Assembly: GCF_015207605.1 (NCBI RefSeq)
Contig: NZ_JADEWO010000020.1
Span: 1 to 64,000 of the forward strand
Length of the DNA stretch: 64,000 bases
Reading direction: 5' to 3'
Origin: Oculatella sp. LEGE 06141
GTDB lineage: Bacteria > Cyanobacteriota > Cyanobacteriia > Elainellales > Elainellaceae
The translations under genes were made by a program, and so were the position numbers. The notes beneath the pieces were generated by a model. It was not told the DNA's origin. It did not search any database and was given only the letters and a program-made list of their open reading frames with translations. Positions 27,911 to 36,913 of the stretch are shown piece by piece; the first letter of the stretch is position 1, and the number at the start of each line of letters is the position of its first letter.

Positions 27911-30259
27911 GTGAGAAGGCATTTTGGATTCAGTGGGATAGTTGGCAGTGCAGCGGTGGTCGTAATGGCGGCACAGGCGGCAACAGCCGCACCAACCCAG
28001 GTGACTAATGTAGAGGTGAACCAAACCAATGGCGGAATTGAGCTTGTTCTACGCACTCAAGCAGGCGATCGACCGCAAATCTTCACGGTCAGCCGGGGCA
28101 ATACGCTGGTGGCAGACATCATCAACACTCAGCTCACGCTAGCAGAAGGCAACGGGTTTCTGCAAAACAACCCGGCTCCTGGTATTAGCTCTGTCGTCGT
28201 TAGCCAGCTTGACTCTAACAGTGTGCGGGTGACGGTGGCCGGAGAGGCCAACGCCCCCGCAGGTGAAGTCAGCCAGTCGGGACGAGGAATTGTTCTTAGC
28301 TTCAATCCAAACGGCAGTGAAGCAGCGCAAGCGGCTCCATCGAACCCAGGCCAGGGCGCAACGGCTCAGGCTCCTGCCCCGGCTCCATCGCCTCAGGCAC
28401 CGCTTCCCACGGCTCCAACGCCAGATGTAGTGGTTCCCAATCCAGAAATTTCAATTGAAGGTGTTCCGTTACCGGGGACGGCTCCAAACCAACGCCTAAC
28501 ACCACCCCTGGCACCGAGGGCGATCGCGCCACCGTTGGGGGATATTGCCGTTTCAAATATTGATGCCTCTCCAGAAGCGATCGATCTGGGCACGGGAGAA
28601 CGGGTACCTCGCCTGGTATTGCGCGATGCGCCAGTGCGCGATGTCTTGTCTCTACTGGCTCGGGCGGCGGGTCTTAATGTGGCTTACATTGGCGAAGACG
28701 TTGCCAGTGAAGGGCAAGAGCAGCAGGTGGTTCAACAACCGGGGGCGGTTCAGGAAGTCAGAATCTCGCTGGATATTGAAAACGAACCGGTTCAGGATGT
28801 CTTCAATTACGTGCTGCGGGTGAGCGGTTTAGAAGCCAACCGCACAGGACGAACCATTTTTGTCGGGCCGCGTCTGCCCGATGATGCTCGCAACGTGGTG
28901 GCTCGGACGCTGCGGATGAACCAGGTGAATGCAGCAGATGCGGCAGGGTTTTTGACAGCTCAAGGCGCAGAAACTCAGATCACGCGCGATCGAATTGAAG
29001 TTCAAACCTTTGGAGAAGGGGCTGCCGCTCGAAACGTTGAAACATCGACTCCTGAGGTGATTGCGCTGCGTGCCTCCGGAGGGGACGGCCCCTTGTTGCT
29101 GCGTGGCCTGTCGGTGGTGACCAATGCCCGACTCAACACGATTACGCTGGTGGGCACACCGCGCAAAATCGAAATTGCGTCACAGTTGCTGTCTCAGCTT
29201 GATCTGCGTCAGCGTCAGGTTGCCATTAACGTCAAGGTGGTTGATGTCAACTTGCTGGCTACCGAGGACTTTAGTACCAGCTTCTCCTTTGGGGTGGGCG
29301 ACAGCTTCTTTGTCTCTGATGGTGGTGCGGCATCCTTCAACTTTGGCGATACTCGCCCCCCCACAACAGCCATCACCAGAAACAGCGTCTTGAGCGCACC
29401 GGTTACGGCTACCCCTTTCCCTGCGACCGACGATGAGCTAGGCCCGTTCTTTGATGCTCAGCCTGATGCGCCGTTTGGCAACTCAACAGGGAACCCTTCA
29501 CCGCCGCTTAGCCCCAACTTCCCGTTTGGGCAGTTGCCCCGTGCGCCGTTTGGCACCGACGAGAACCCGCTACAGCCAGGGATCACTGAGATAACGGAAG
29601 ACGGGATTGAGATCGGTCTACCGCAACTGTTCCAGTATCCCACCCGCTTTTTGGCTAGCTTGCAGGCTCAGGTGGTAAGCGGCAATGCCAAAATCCTGAC
29701 TGACCCAACCATTGTGGTACAGGAAGGTGAAACGGCTACGGTTCAGTTGACGCAACAAATTCCAACTAACATCATTACCACCTTCGATGATGAAACGGGT
29801 CGCTCGACAACGCAGCTTCAGCTTGAAGATGCGGGCGTGATTCTTCAGGTCAATGTCAACCGGATTGATGATAACGGCTTCGTGACGATGGCGATCGCTC
29901 CTACCGTATCGGCACCATCCGAATCGCGGAACTTCCAGGACACACAGATCACGCTGCTGGCAGAACGAACCTTGCAATCCGGGCGGCTGCGCGTGCGGGA
30001 CGGCCAAACTCTGATTGTGTCTGGCATTATTCAGGAGTCGGATCGAACCACGGTATCAAAGATACCCATCTTGGGTGACATCCCGATTCTGGGGGCGTTG
30101 TTTAGAAGCACCAACCGAGAAAATCAGCGAAATGAGGTCATTATTCTGCTGACCCCTCAAATCTTGGATGATTCTGACACTTCTGGATTTGGTTACCAAT
30201 ACACACCCGGACGAGCCACTCAAGATTTCCTCCAACAGCGAGGCGTGCCCTCACCGTAA
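27911..30259 (+). CDS. pilQ: Type IV pilus secretin PilQ
   Basis: The 782-residue outer-membrane secretin forms the pore through which pili leave the cell. After a signal peptide (residues 1-27) come an AMIN domain (about 28-140), a Pro-rich linker, an STN-type domain (about 235-330, RVPRLVLRDAPVRDVLSLLA), an N-domain with PRKIEIASQLLSQLDLRQRQV and the secretin core from about 575 (FLASLQAQVVSGNAKILTDP) to ILGDIPILGALFRSTN near the end. An insertion rich in Pro, Phe and Gly lies at about 465-560. Translation starts at GTG with AAGGAGG upstream. It lies 150 bp after pilO. Confidence 0.95.
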   Translation: MRRHFGFSGIVGSAAVVVMAAQAATAAPTQVTNVEVNQTNGGIELVLRTQAGDRPQIFTVSRGNTLVADIINTQLTLAEGNGFLQNNPAPGISSVVVSQLDSNSVRVTVAGEANAPAGEVSQSGRGIVLSFNPNGSEAAQAAPSNPGQGATAQAPAPAPSPQAPLPTAPTPDVVVPNPEISIEGVPLPGTAPNQRLTPPLAPRAIAPPLGDIAVSNIDASPEAIDLGTGERVPRLVLRDAPVRDVLSLLARAAGLNVAYIGEDVASEGQEQQVVQQPGAVQEVRISLDIENEPVQDVFNYVLRVSGLEANRTGRTIFVGPRLPDDARNVVARTLRMNQVNAADAAGFLTAQGAETQITRDRIEVQTFGEGAAARNVETSTPEVIALRASGGDGPLLLRGLSVVTNARLNTITLVGTPRKIEIASQLLSQLDLRQRQVAINVKVVDVNLLATEDFSTSFSFGVGDSFFVSDGGAASFNFGDTRPPTTAITRNSVLSAPVTATPFPATDDELGPFFDAQPDAPFGNSTGNPSPPLSPNFPFGQLPRAPFGTDENPLQPGITEITEDGIEIGLPQLFQYPTRFLASLQAQVVSGNAKILTDPTIVVQEGETATVQLTQQIPTNIITTFDDETGRSTTQLQLEDAGVILQVNVNRIDDNGFVTMAIAPTVSAPSESRNFQDTQITLLAERTLQSGRLRVRDGQTLIVSGIIQESDRTTVSKIPILGDIPILGALFRSTNRENQRNEVIILLTPQILDDSDTSGFGYQYTPGRATQDFLQQRGVPSP

Positions 30260-30268
30260 GTAGCCTTG

Positions 30269-30302
30269 AAGCGATCGTTCTGCATGGGGCGATCGCTTTT
30301 TA
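30269..30302 (+). terminator. Intrinsic terminator after pilQ
   Basis: AAGCGATC and GATCGCTT form an 8-bp stem with a 14-base loop, followed by TTTTTA. It is built from HIP1-like sequence, lies just after the pilQ stop and would end the pil transcript. Confidence 0.65.
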
Positions 30303-30423
30303 GTAGAGTCGAAGTTGGTCAGCCATAGCAACTTAAAAATAGGAGAATTAGGGAAGGTCAGGAACAAGGCATTTCTTAGCTGCTGTCTTGTTCTATCTTC
30401 GACATCAAAGGAGTGATTTAGGT

Positions 30424-32016
30424 ATGTCAACCGCTGATAAAGCTGGTAACAGCCGCAACGAGGCGAGGGGAATTGTGGTTGACTCCCGTCGCCTTCGCTC
30501 GTTTAGAGATCACCTTAGCGCAGCCGACCCCGATGACTATTACCGTATTCGGCTGAGGCGATCTAGCCTGCTGGGTCTCGTTGTCACAGATTTACAGGCC
30601 AACGCCAACCTTGAACTTCAGAACCAAAACGGTAGACGCATTGCTCTGTCTAACGCTCCTCGACAGTTTGCAGAATCGATTAACGTTAGTTTAGAGCCGG
30701 GGATTTACTATATCCGGGTCTTTCGGGTCAGGGGAAACACAAACTACAGGCTCAGGATCGGTGTGAACGATATTGGCATCCAACCAGATCCAGACAATCC
30801 AGACAATCCAGACAACCCAGACCCTCCAAGTGGAAGCCCATCGACCGGCAGGAGAGCCACCTTAGTTAGAGATATTCTTGACGGCCCTTTGGGGTCAAAT
30901 CCAACCGATCTGGTTGATGCGAATGGCACCCTATTTTTTGCCGCTGACAACGGTAGTGATGGCCGTGAATTATGGCGCAGTGGCGGTTCTTCTGCCACAA
31001 CCCGGCAGGTTCGAGACATTGTTTCGGGACCGCTAGGATCGAACCCTGGCAGTCTGGTCAATATTGATGGCGTTGTCTACTTTGCCGCTGAAGATGGCAA
31101 TAACGGCAGAGAACTTTGGCGCAGCGACGGCACCACAGCGGGAACGGTGCAAGTCCGAGATATCTTAGCCGGACGGCAGGGTTCAAACCCCTCCAATTTG
31201 GTGAATGTGAATGGGGTGCTTTACTTTACTGCTGATGGTGGAAATGGGCGAGAACTGTGGCGTAGTGACGGTACCACATCGGGAACCGTACAGGTGCGCG
31301 ATATTTTGCCGGGTTCGATCGGGTCTGATCCCTCCAACCTGGTTAATGTTAATGGCATACTCTTCTTCGCTGCTAACAACGGTCAGGATGGGCGAGAGTT
31401 GTGGCGCAGCGATGGCACCGCAGTGGGAACAGTGCAAGTGCGCGACATTTTTGCAGGTAGCCAAAGCTCTAACCCATCGGGTTTGGTCAGCTTCAATAAT
31501 GCCGTTTACTTTGCTGCCGATAATGGCACCAACGGACGAGAGTTGTGGCGCAGTGACGGCACTGCAGCAGGAACAACGCTGGTCAGAGATATATTTGTGG
31601 GGTCTCCAGGCTCCAATCCTGGCAGCCTGGTCAATGTTGATGGCACCCTATTTTTTGCAGCTCAAACGGCAAATGATGGTCGCGAACTCTGGCGCAGCGA
31701 CGGCACCACAGACGGAACCGTACAAGTGCGCGACATTTTTTCTGGCGGACTTGGATCTAATCCGTCTGATTTAGTGGCCGTTGGCAGTACGCTTTATTTC
31801 GCGGCAGAGGATCGCACTGATGGTCGCGAACTGTGGCGCAGCAATGGCACTTCAGCAGGAACGGTGCAGGTTGCTGATATTGTTCGGGGGAGCGGTAGCT
31901 CTAATCCGTCTGAACTGGTGAATGTTGGCGGTACGCTGTTCTTTGCCGCTGAGGATGAAGAGAACGGTCGCGAACTGTGGCGTTTTCGACCACCTGGTTC
32001 AGCGACAGCGGGCTAA
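30424..32016 (+). CDS. PPC-like domain protein with eight ELWxxDGT repeats
   Basis: The 530-residue protein has an N-terminal domain (about 15-105) like the bacterial pre-peptidase C-terminal domain, seen in DDYYRIRL and LEPGIYYIRVFRV. A DNP-repeat linker follows. The rest is eight copies of a unit of about 45 residues with GRELWRSDGT, VRDI, SNPSxLVNVNGxLYFAA, probably a beta-propeller. The last copy is cut short (GRELWRFRPP). There is no classical signal peptide. The ATG at 30424 follows AGGAG at a rather long spacing. Proteins of this kind are usually extracellular in bacteria; the ligand is unknown. It converges on a pentapeptide gene with 44 bp between. Confidence 0.85.
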   Translation: MSTADKAGNSRNEARGIVVDSRRLRSFRDHLSAADPDDYYRIRLRRSSLLGLVVTDLQANANLELQNQNGRRIALSNAPRQFAESINVSLEPGIYYIRVFRVRGNTNYRLRIGVNDIGIQPDPDNPDNPDNPDPPSGSPSTGRRATLVRDILDGPLGSNPTDLVDANGTLFFAADNGSDGRELWRSGGSSATTRQVRDIVSGPLGSNPGSLVNIDGVVYFAAEDGNNGRELWRSDGTTAGTVQVRDILAGRQGSNPSNLVNVNGVLYFTADGGNGRELWRSDGTTSGTVQVRDILPGSIGSDPSNLVNVNGILFFAANNGQDGRELWRSDGTAVGTVQVRDIFAGSQSSNPSGLVSFNNAVYFAADNGTNGRELWRSDGTAAGTTLVRDIFVGSPGSNPGSLVNVDGTLFFAAQTANDGRELWRSDGTTDGTVQVRDIFSGGLGSNPSDLVAVGSTLYFAAEDRTDGRELWRSNGTSAGTVQVADIVRGSGSSNPSELVNVGGTLFFAAEDEENGRELWRFRPPGSATAG

Positions 32017-32060
32017 CCTTCAGTATCTAGCACCTTTCAGGGGATGCGATCGCCAATTAA

Positions 32061-32474
32061 TCAATGGGGAGGAATCACGGCCTCGTCACCCAGGTGGGTG
32101 CCAGTGAGGTTAGCTAAGAACAAATTGGCATCCGTCAGGTTAGCATCGCTGACATTCGCATGGGTTAAGTTAGCGGTAATCAATTTTGCACGGGTCAGGT
32201 TGGCATTACCCAGATCCGCCTCTGATAAATCGGCACCTGTGAGGGTGGCATCAGTCAGGTCAACCTCAGTCAGTTTGGCCTGATTCAGGTTTGCCCCTTC
32301 CAGGTTGGCATGGCGTAGGGTCACTCGCGTTAAGTTAGCACCCGTCAAATTGGCTCGCCTCAAGTCAACATCGCTCAGGTCAAAATCAACCAGCGTGATG
32401 CCGCTCAGATCCGCATTACTAAACTCTCTTTCTCCGGCTCGGTAACGACTGAGCAGTTCTTTGGCTCGGCTCAT
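32061..32474 (-). CDS. Cytosolic pentapeptide repeat protein
   Basis: The 137-residue product is almost entirely A(D/N)LxxA pentapeptides from residue 18 to 125 and lacks a signal peptide, unlike the exported pentapeptide protein at 15645. The first residues MSRAKELLSRYRAGEREF form a short helical cap. AGAGGA upstream of the ATG at 32474 supports this start; the frame is open further upstream only through repeat DNA at 32597-32691. Such proteins form a four-sided beta-helix; function is unknown. Confidence 0.85.
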   Translation of the reverse strand: MSRAKELLSRYRAGEREFSNADLSGITLVDFDLSDVDLRRANLTGANLTRVTLRHANLEGANLNQAKLTEVDLTDATLTGADLSEADLGNANLTRAKLITANLTHANVSDANLTDANLFLANLTGTHLGDEAVIPPH

Positions 32475-32596
32475 GGTGTTTCCTCTCGCTGCGTCGCAAT
32501 ATTGAAGAACTCTACTAGGATGGTGACGGATTTGCCAGAGTTCTTCGTCTACTGAGAGATACAAATAATTCTCGTCAGACTTAATTCCGTTCCTTC

Positions 32597-32691
32597 TACA
32601 GCAGTTCTCAATCGAGTCAGCCACCGTCTCGCCAAGATGGGGGTGGGGTGTAGTATTTGGTTTGTGGTGAATGCAAATGAAAATGGCTGTA
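32597..32691 (+). repeat. MITE-like repeat, family 1, copy 1
   Basis: A 95-bp unit starts TACAGCAGTTCTCA and ends GAAAATGGCTGTA; the outer bases are inverted (TACAGC and GCTGTA). Three further copies of almost the same length lie at 38214, 41105 and 54386, all in the same orientation. It has no coding capacity of its own but supplies a false N-terminus (MADSIENCC) to minus-strand frames. Confidence 0.8.
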
Positions 32692-32770
32692 GGTTTAGGA
32701 GTTGTGAAATCGATCGCCTGCCCTGCTCAGTTTGAAACGGTAGCAGGATAGCACCCGTGAGCCGTTCTCT

Positions 32771-33559
32771 TTACAGTTTGGTCGATCGCTTCTGCACAGT
32801 TTGCTCAACGTGGTGCCAGGCCGCTTGAGCGGCTAGCCTTGCGCTTTCCCAGGCCAAAATAGAGCCAACGGAGCCATTAGTCTGACGCTCGTACTCATGC
32901 TGAAGTTCTGGCTCAACTTCGTCGAAGGTTCGCCCGGTACTGCGGTAACGAGTATAGCCGTCGTATCCCACTCGAAAAGCAGGTTGATAGACCTCATAGG
33001 GCGATGCAGAAACGTAATAAGGCTGTACTGTGTAGTGATTGTGCCAGTACTGATCTTCGCTATAGCTTAGCGTCATGCGATCGGCTCTGTCCCAGGCATC
33101 ACGAACAGCATACTTCGCTTCATCCCAGGTCAAATCCGACTCTTTGATCTGTGATTCATAGTCACGTTGTAGCTCAGATTCAACGTCATCGTAGGTTTGC
33201 TTTGACTGATGATAACGGCTATAGCCCTCATATCCAGTGCGATAGGCCGCTTTGTAATCTGCATACGTTCGTCCCAGCCTGACATAAGGACGAGACGCAC
33301 ACTGCTCTTGCCAGTAAGCGTCTTCAACAGCAGGGTTAACCGCATCCGATGCCCCCTTGGCGACAAATCCACCCACCACACTGCTAACCGCCCCAATAAC
33401 TGCTTCTACGGCTTCCGTTGCGGCAGCACTTAAGCCAGTTTTGGTGGAGTGAGCCTCAGGCATCTCTACTGATGCATCAGCAGGAGCATCAACAGGAACC
33501 TCAACAACATCCTGTTGAGATCCTTTACTCTCGGCTAAATCCTCTTTGTTTTTCTCCAT
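32771..33559 (-). CDS. Protein with duplicated aromatic repeat, unknown function
   Basis: The 262-residue protein has an acidic N-terminus, a Gly/Ala/Val-rich segment at about 43-72 (VEAVIGAVSSVVGGFVAKGA) and two copies of a roughly 80-residue unit at 80-157 and 169-250. Each unit has YW, a PYY or PYV pair, a YxxAYRxGYxGYxRY type tyrosine block, TYDDVExELQxxYExQ and a Trp-containing helix ending in an AW pair. The hydrophobic segment resembles glycine-zipper sequences. AGGA lies before the ATG. I do not recognise a named family; the pattern recalls stress-associated proteins, but this is not evidence of function. Confidence 0.8.
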   Translation of the reverse strand: MEKNKEDLAESKGSQQDVVEVPVDAPADASVEMPEAHSTKTGLSAAATEAVEAVIGAVSSVVGGFVAKGASDAVNPAVEDAYWQEQCASRPYVRLGRTYADYKAAYRTGYEGYSRYHQSKQTYDDVESELQRDYESQIKESDLTWDEAKYAVRDAWDRADRMTLSYSEDQYWHNHYTVQPYYVSASPYEVYQPAFRVGYDGYTRYRSTGRTFDEVEPELQHEYERQTNGSVGSILAWESARLAAQAAWHHVEQTVQKRSTKL

Positions 33560-33724
33560 TGTTATCCTGTCTTCTCTTAACCAGTTGGAATTGATTCAAC
33601 CTTAACTGGCTACCTAGAAGCGCACGATCTTCCCTGAGTTTGAAGTCAATTAGATAGAAGTATTGCCAATCGCTGATGGCTCGTCTGACTCTTGCTCGTC
33701 TGGATTATGTCGCTTGCAACCGGA

Positions 33725-35176
33725 TCATTCGTCAGCGCGGTACACCTCGGCAGAGATGCCCTGCTCAGACAATTCACGCACTAAGTCTGCTGCCCCTTCT
33801 TGGCTATTAAATGCACCCGCCTGAACCCGCGCCCCGTTCGAGAAATTACGCACATAAGCATCTGGAACGGCTTCGCGCACCTGCTCCAGGCTGCGATCGC
33901 TGCTAAATTCCGTGACAACATGGTAGTACTCTTCTTGAACCGGAGTGGGGGTGGATGGTGCCGCTACTACGGGAGGAGGCGAAGCCGGAACGGACGCGGG
34001 AGCCGCCACAACGCTGGGAGGAGGAGCAATCCGAGCGGGTGGTGCAGGCCGACGCGACTCTTGAACGGGTGCAGGCTGAGCTGGAGCCGGAGCAGACCGA
34101 GCCGGAGCCGGAGCAGACCGAGCCGGAGCTGCTGCCACCGGAGGAGCCGATCGCACCGGAGCTGGAGCCACTACAGCAGGTGCTGAACGTGGAATAGGAA
34201 CCGTTGGCAAATCAGCCGGATTTTGCGCCGCCACAGCTCGGTTGGTGGTCGCCTCTGGCGAGGCAGCAGGCGCTGGTGCTGCACCAGGAGACGGTTGGGC
34301 AGGGCTAGGCGATACAGACGGCTGCACGTTTCTGTCGGCTGGCAAGGTGCCTAAATTACTCAGACTCAAATCGACAAACTCTTCGCTAGCCAGGTTGGGC
34401 GAGTTGGGTAACACCGAATTTCCGGAAGCACCAACAGCCTGACCCGATGCGGTTTCGCTTGCCACCTCCGATGTGGAGCGATCGCCAAACAAGGATTTCA
34501 ACCCAGCCAGATTTAAGCTAGAGGGATTCATGATGAGATAGCCCAAGGTCGCGCTAGAGAGCAACAACAGCAGCATTGAGCCAATTCCCAGAGGAGTCAG
34601 CAATGTATCTAGCAATGCGGGTTCTTGCTCTGCTCGAAGTTCTTTCTCTTCGTCGGCCAGACTTCTTAGCAGTTCCTCTGAAGAGGCCAGGTAATCATCG
34701 GGTTCGGCTGTTCCTGGGTCTGGCTGTGCTAGGTCGTAGGACGGGGATTGGTGAACCGTAGCCAGATTAGACTGCAACTGGGTTTGGCCGATTGGCTCAG
34801 CCTGAGCCTGAGCTGGCACCGATGAGGTCGCCGCCAGTAGCGCTAGTTGCGCTGCTGGAACCGATGGTGATGCAGCACTCGTCGATTGCCATAGGTCTTG
34901 CTGGGAACCGTCATCATCAGCGATCGCCGTGTGAGAAGCTGCCCGTGTTGGATTGGGCAACTGTAACCGTCCTGCCGTTGCCGCCGCGCCTGCACGTTGT
35001 GGCGGACGGCTGCGTCCACGACTGCGGGGGGTGGGGCGATCGTCCCGTCGCCGCCGATAGAGCGCCAATTCCTCCTCTAAATCAACATCCAGGCTGTCAA
35101 ACACGCCTTGCAATGCTGGATGCAAAGTCGGTACGTCTGATAGATCAGGAGAAGATTGAGGGGAACGTCGGCGCAT
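33725..35176 (-). CDS. SPOR-domain membrane protein
   Basis: The 483-residue bitopic protein has a cytoplasmic, Arg- and Pro-rich N-terminus, one membrane helix at about 197-220 (SMLLLLLSSATLGYLIM), a long Ala/Pro linker and a C-terminal SPOR domain at about 405-483 (ARVQAGAFNSQEGAADLVRE). SPOR domains bind denuded septal peptidoglycan, so a role in cell division or wall remodelling is likely. The PAPARSAP-type repeats in the linker give a long antisense frame that is not a gene. AGGAG lies seven bases before the ATG. It is divergent from the DciA-like gene at 35501. Confidence 0.85.
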   Translation of the reverse strand: MRRRSPQSSPDLSDVPTLHPALQGVFDSLDVDLEEELALYRRRRDDRPTPRSRGRSRPPQRAGAAATAGRLQLPNPTRAASHTAIADDDGSQQDLWQSTSAASPSVPAAQLALLAATSSVPAQAQAEPIGQTQLQSNLATVHQSPSYDLAQPDPGTAEPDDYLASSEELLRSLADEEKELRAEQEPALLDTLLTPLGIGSMLLLLLSSATLGYLIMNPSSLNLAGLKSLFGDRSTSEVASETASGQAVGASGNSVLPNSPNLASEEFVDLSLSNLGTLPADRNVQPSVSPSPAQPSPGAAPAPAASPEATTNRAVAAQNPADLPTVPIPRSAPAVVAPAPVRSAPPVAAAPARSAPAPARSAPAPAQPAPVQESRRPAPPARIAPPPSVVAAPASVPASPPPVVAAPSTPTPVQEEYYHVVTEFSSDRSLEQVREAVPDAYVRNFSNGARVQAGAFNSQEGAADLVRELSEQGISAEVYRADE

Positions 35177-35500
35177 GGCAAGACTCCTGTTAGTGTTATC
35201 AACACGGAATTAAATGTCGTCAATATTCATTGACCGGGCAGCTAAATTTAGATCAGGGTACCCATTCTAACGGGACTATCTTCTAACGGGACTATCAATT
35301 AGGTGCAGCTTGAAGCAATGCTCGGTGCGTACCAACTTCATTCTTGCCACCCTAGTCGATAACCATCAAACCATCCTTCTGCTTTATCGTTGTTCTGCTT
35401 TAGATTAAAGCTTATACCATGACCATTTGGTCATAGTTTTAGCGTAAAACCTGCCGTCAGTCACCTGTTTTCATCCCCTTAATTATCCTCTATTTGGATC
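35177..35500. other. Divergent promoter region between SPOR and DciA-like genes
   Basis: This 324-bp region separates two divergent genes. It contains the perfect inverted repeat ATGACCA-TT-TGGTCAT at 35419-35434, 66 bp before the right-hand gene. No other structure was recognised. Confidence 0.5.
35419..35434. promoter_or_regulatory. Perfect 7-bp inverted repeat, operator candidate
   Basis: ATGACCA and TGGTCAT are exact complements with two bases between. Its place between divergent start codons fits a regulator site, but it could also be a small RNA hairpin because TTTT follows after one base. There is no known consensus match. Confidence 0.3.
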
Positions 35501-36058
35501 ATGGTTCTTCAATCACTACAACACGCTCTCGGTTTCTTGGAACATCATGACAGTTGGAAAGCCCGACGACGCTTCCAGAAACTCTTGCTGCAATGGGCAG
35601 AGGTGGTAGGTTCTGCGGTCGCTACCCAAGCGCAGCCCCTTTATATCCAACGCCGTGTGTTGTACGTTGCTACCTCTAGTGCGGCCTGGTCTCAAACTCT
35701 TATGTTTGAACGACAGCGCATTCTGGCAAAGTTGAATGCATCTCTATCAGCATCAGACAGCCTGACTGACATCCGCTTCTCAACGGCTCAATGGCAATGC
35801 GATCGCCCAGCCGCAGGGGCGATGGAAACTGAGCATCTTTGGTATCAGCATCCCAGTCGCTTGCCAAAACCTGCGGCAGGCCAGCCTCTTTCTCGACCTG
35901 AAAGCAACGATCCGCAAACAGCATTTCAGGGGTGGGCAAAGGCAGTTCAAGCTCAAACCAAGAACCTGCCGCTTTGCCCTCAGTGCCAGTGCCCTACCCC
36001 TGAGGGTGAACTTAAACGCTGGTCTGTCTGCTCTCTGTGCGTTCCAAAGCAGTGGTAG
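35501..36058 (+). CDS. DciA-like protein (DUF721) with C-terminal cysteine knuckle
   Basis: The 185-residue product has a DUF721/DciA domain at residues 1-100: FQKLLLQWAEVVGSAVATQA, then QRRVLYVATSSAAWSQTLMF and a basic helix. DciA proteins help load the replicative helicase in bacteria without DnaC. The C-terminus adds a four-cysteine motif, CPQCQCPTPEGE then CSLCVPKQW, which could bind zinc. Typical DciA proteins lack this part, so the extension may be a cyanobacterial feature. No strong ribosome binding site is seen before the ATG. Confidence 0.8.
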   Translation: MVLQSLQHALGFLEHHDSWKARRRFQKLLLQWAEVVGSAVATQAQPLYIQRRVLYVATSSAAWSQTLMFERQRILAKLNASLSASDSLTDIRFSTAQWQCDRPAAGAMETEHLWYQHPSRLPKPAAGQPLSRPESNDPQTAFQGWAKAVQAQTKNLPLCPQCQCPTPEGELKRWSVCSLCVPKQW

Positions 36059-36463
36059 CCCTGCTGATGCCATCAACACAACACGCACCCTGAATACCAC
36101 GGGAAAAACACTGAGAATTAAGCGTTACTCTACCTGCTGAGTTGGTTTAGACCCGTGTTTTTTCAGACAATTTTGTTACGTTTTTGTTGTATTCTGCAAT
36201 TTTTCGCTACAACTCTCTCATTTAACTCCAAGAAATATCCAATTAATAATATAAGTTCATCCCATCGGTTGAAGCGCTAAAAAAACCAATTTATCAGAAA
36301 TTCTGGCTTGTGGTTTAAGTTGATCCCCGATGTCTTCGGAGGGAAAGCAGTAGAGTTAGCCAAAATGCACTAAATGAATTTCCCGTCGCTATTTGTATCT
36401 AAACCGTAACAAGAATCTGAAGACAATCTAAATAGCCCCTGGGTATGGGGATCGTCAGGAATT
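36059..36463. other. Intergenic region, no gene seen
   Basis: These 405 bp are AT-rich with several T runs and no coding frame of note. The gene at 36464 is preceded by AGGA, so its promoter should lie here. Confidence 0.4.
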
Positions 36464-36913
36464 ATGCTCTACAAGGGTTTCGAGCTTATTCCTTTCCTAA
36501 AACAGAAAAAGCCGCAGATGAGAATGAGGGCAACAATTACATTACAAGTACCCTCTATGAGAACTGAACAGTTGATCGTCTCGGCCTGTCGTCATTGCCA
36601 GTTCTTCGAAGGTGAAGGACGACGGGGTGGTCAATGTCAGCAGTTAGGAGTGCCAGTTCAGGGGGGGTGGAAAGCTTGCTCTTTGGCGATCGCGCCGTTT
36701 GCACCAACCTGGGAAACACTGAGGGAAGCCGTAACGTTAAAACAGAAAACGTTACCCTCTCAAGAATTGCCGCTTCAAGAACTGCAACCGCTTCGTAGTT
36801 CAATTTCTACAGAACGCATTGTAGAACGCATTGTAGAAAAATCTCATATTCCATCTGCTCAGTTAGCAATTCCGTCAAGATTGGCTACTGCAAGCGGGAT
36901 GCTCGATGAGTGA
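36464..36913 (+). CDS. Small cysteine-motif protein of unknown function
   Basis: The 149-residue product contains a compact cysteine motif at about 42-73: CRHCQF, GGQCQQLGVPV, GWKACSLAI. Four cysteines spaced this way could hold zinc or an iron-sulfur cluster. I have the impression of a conserved cyanobacterial family, but no function is known to me. The C-terminal third is low in complexity (ERIVERIVEK). The ATG at 36464 has AGGA three bases before it; ATGs at 36518 and 36524 are alternatives. Its 3' end overlaps the convergent TonB-like gene by 29 bp. Confidence 0.7.
   Translation: MLYKGFELIPFLKQKKPQMRMRATITLQVPSMRTEQLIVSACRHCQFFEGEGRRGGQCQQLGVPVQGGWKACSLAIAPFAPTWETLREAVTLKQKTLPSQELPLQELQPLRSSISTERIVERIVEKSHIPSAQLAIPSRLATASGMLDE

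Noticed and set aside
31211-31774. 187-codon frame inside the ELWxxDGT gene
   Set aside because: It is a shadow produced by the repeated sequence of the true gene.
33955-34197. Glu/Pro-rich plus-strand frame
   Set aside because: It is the antisense of the Ala/Pro linker of the SPOR protein.
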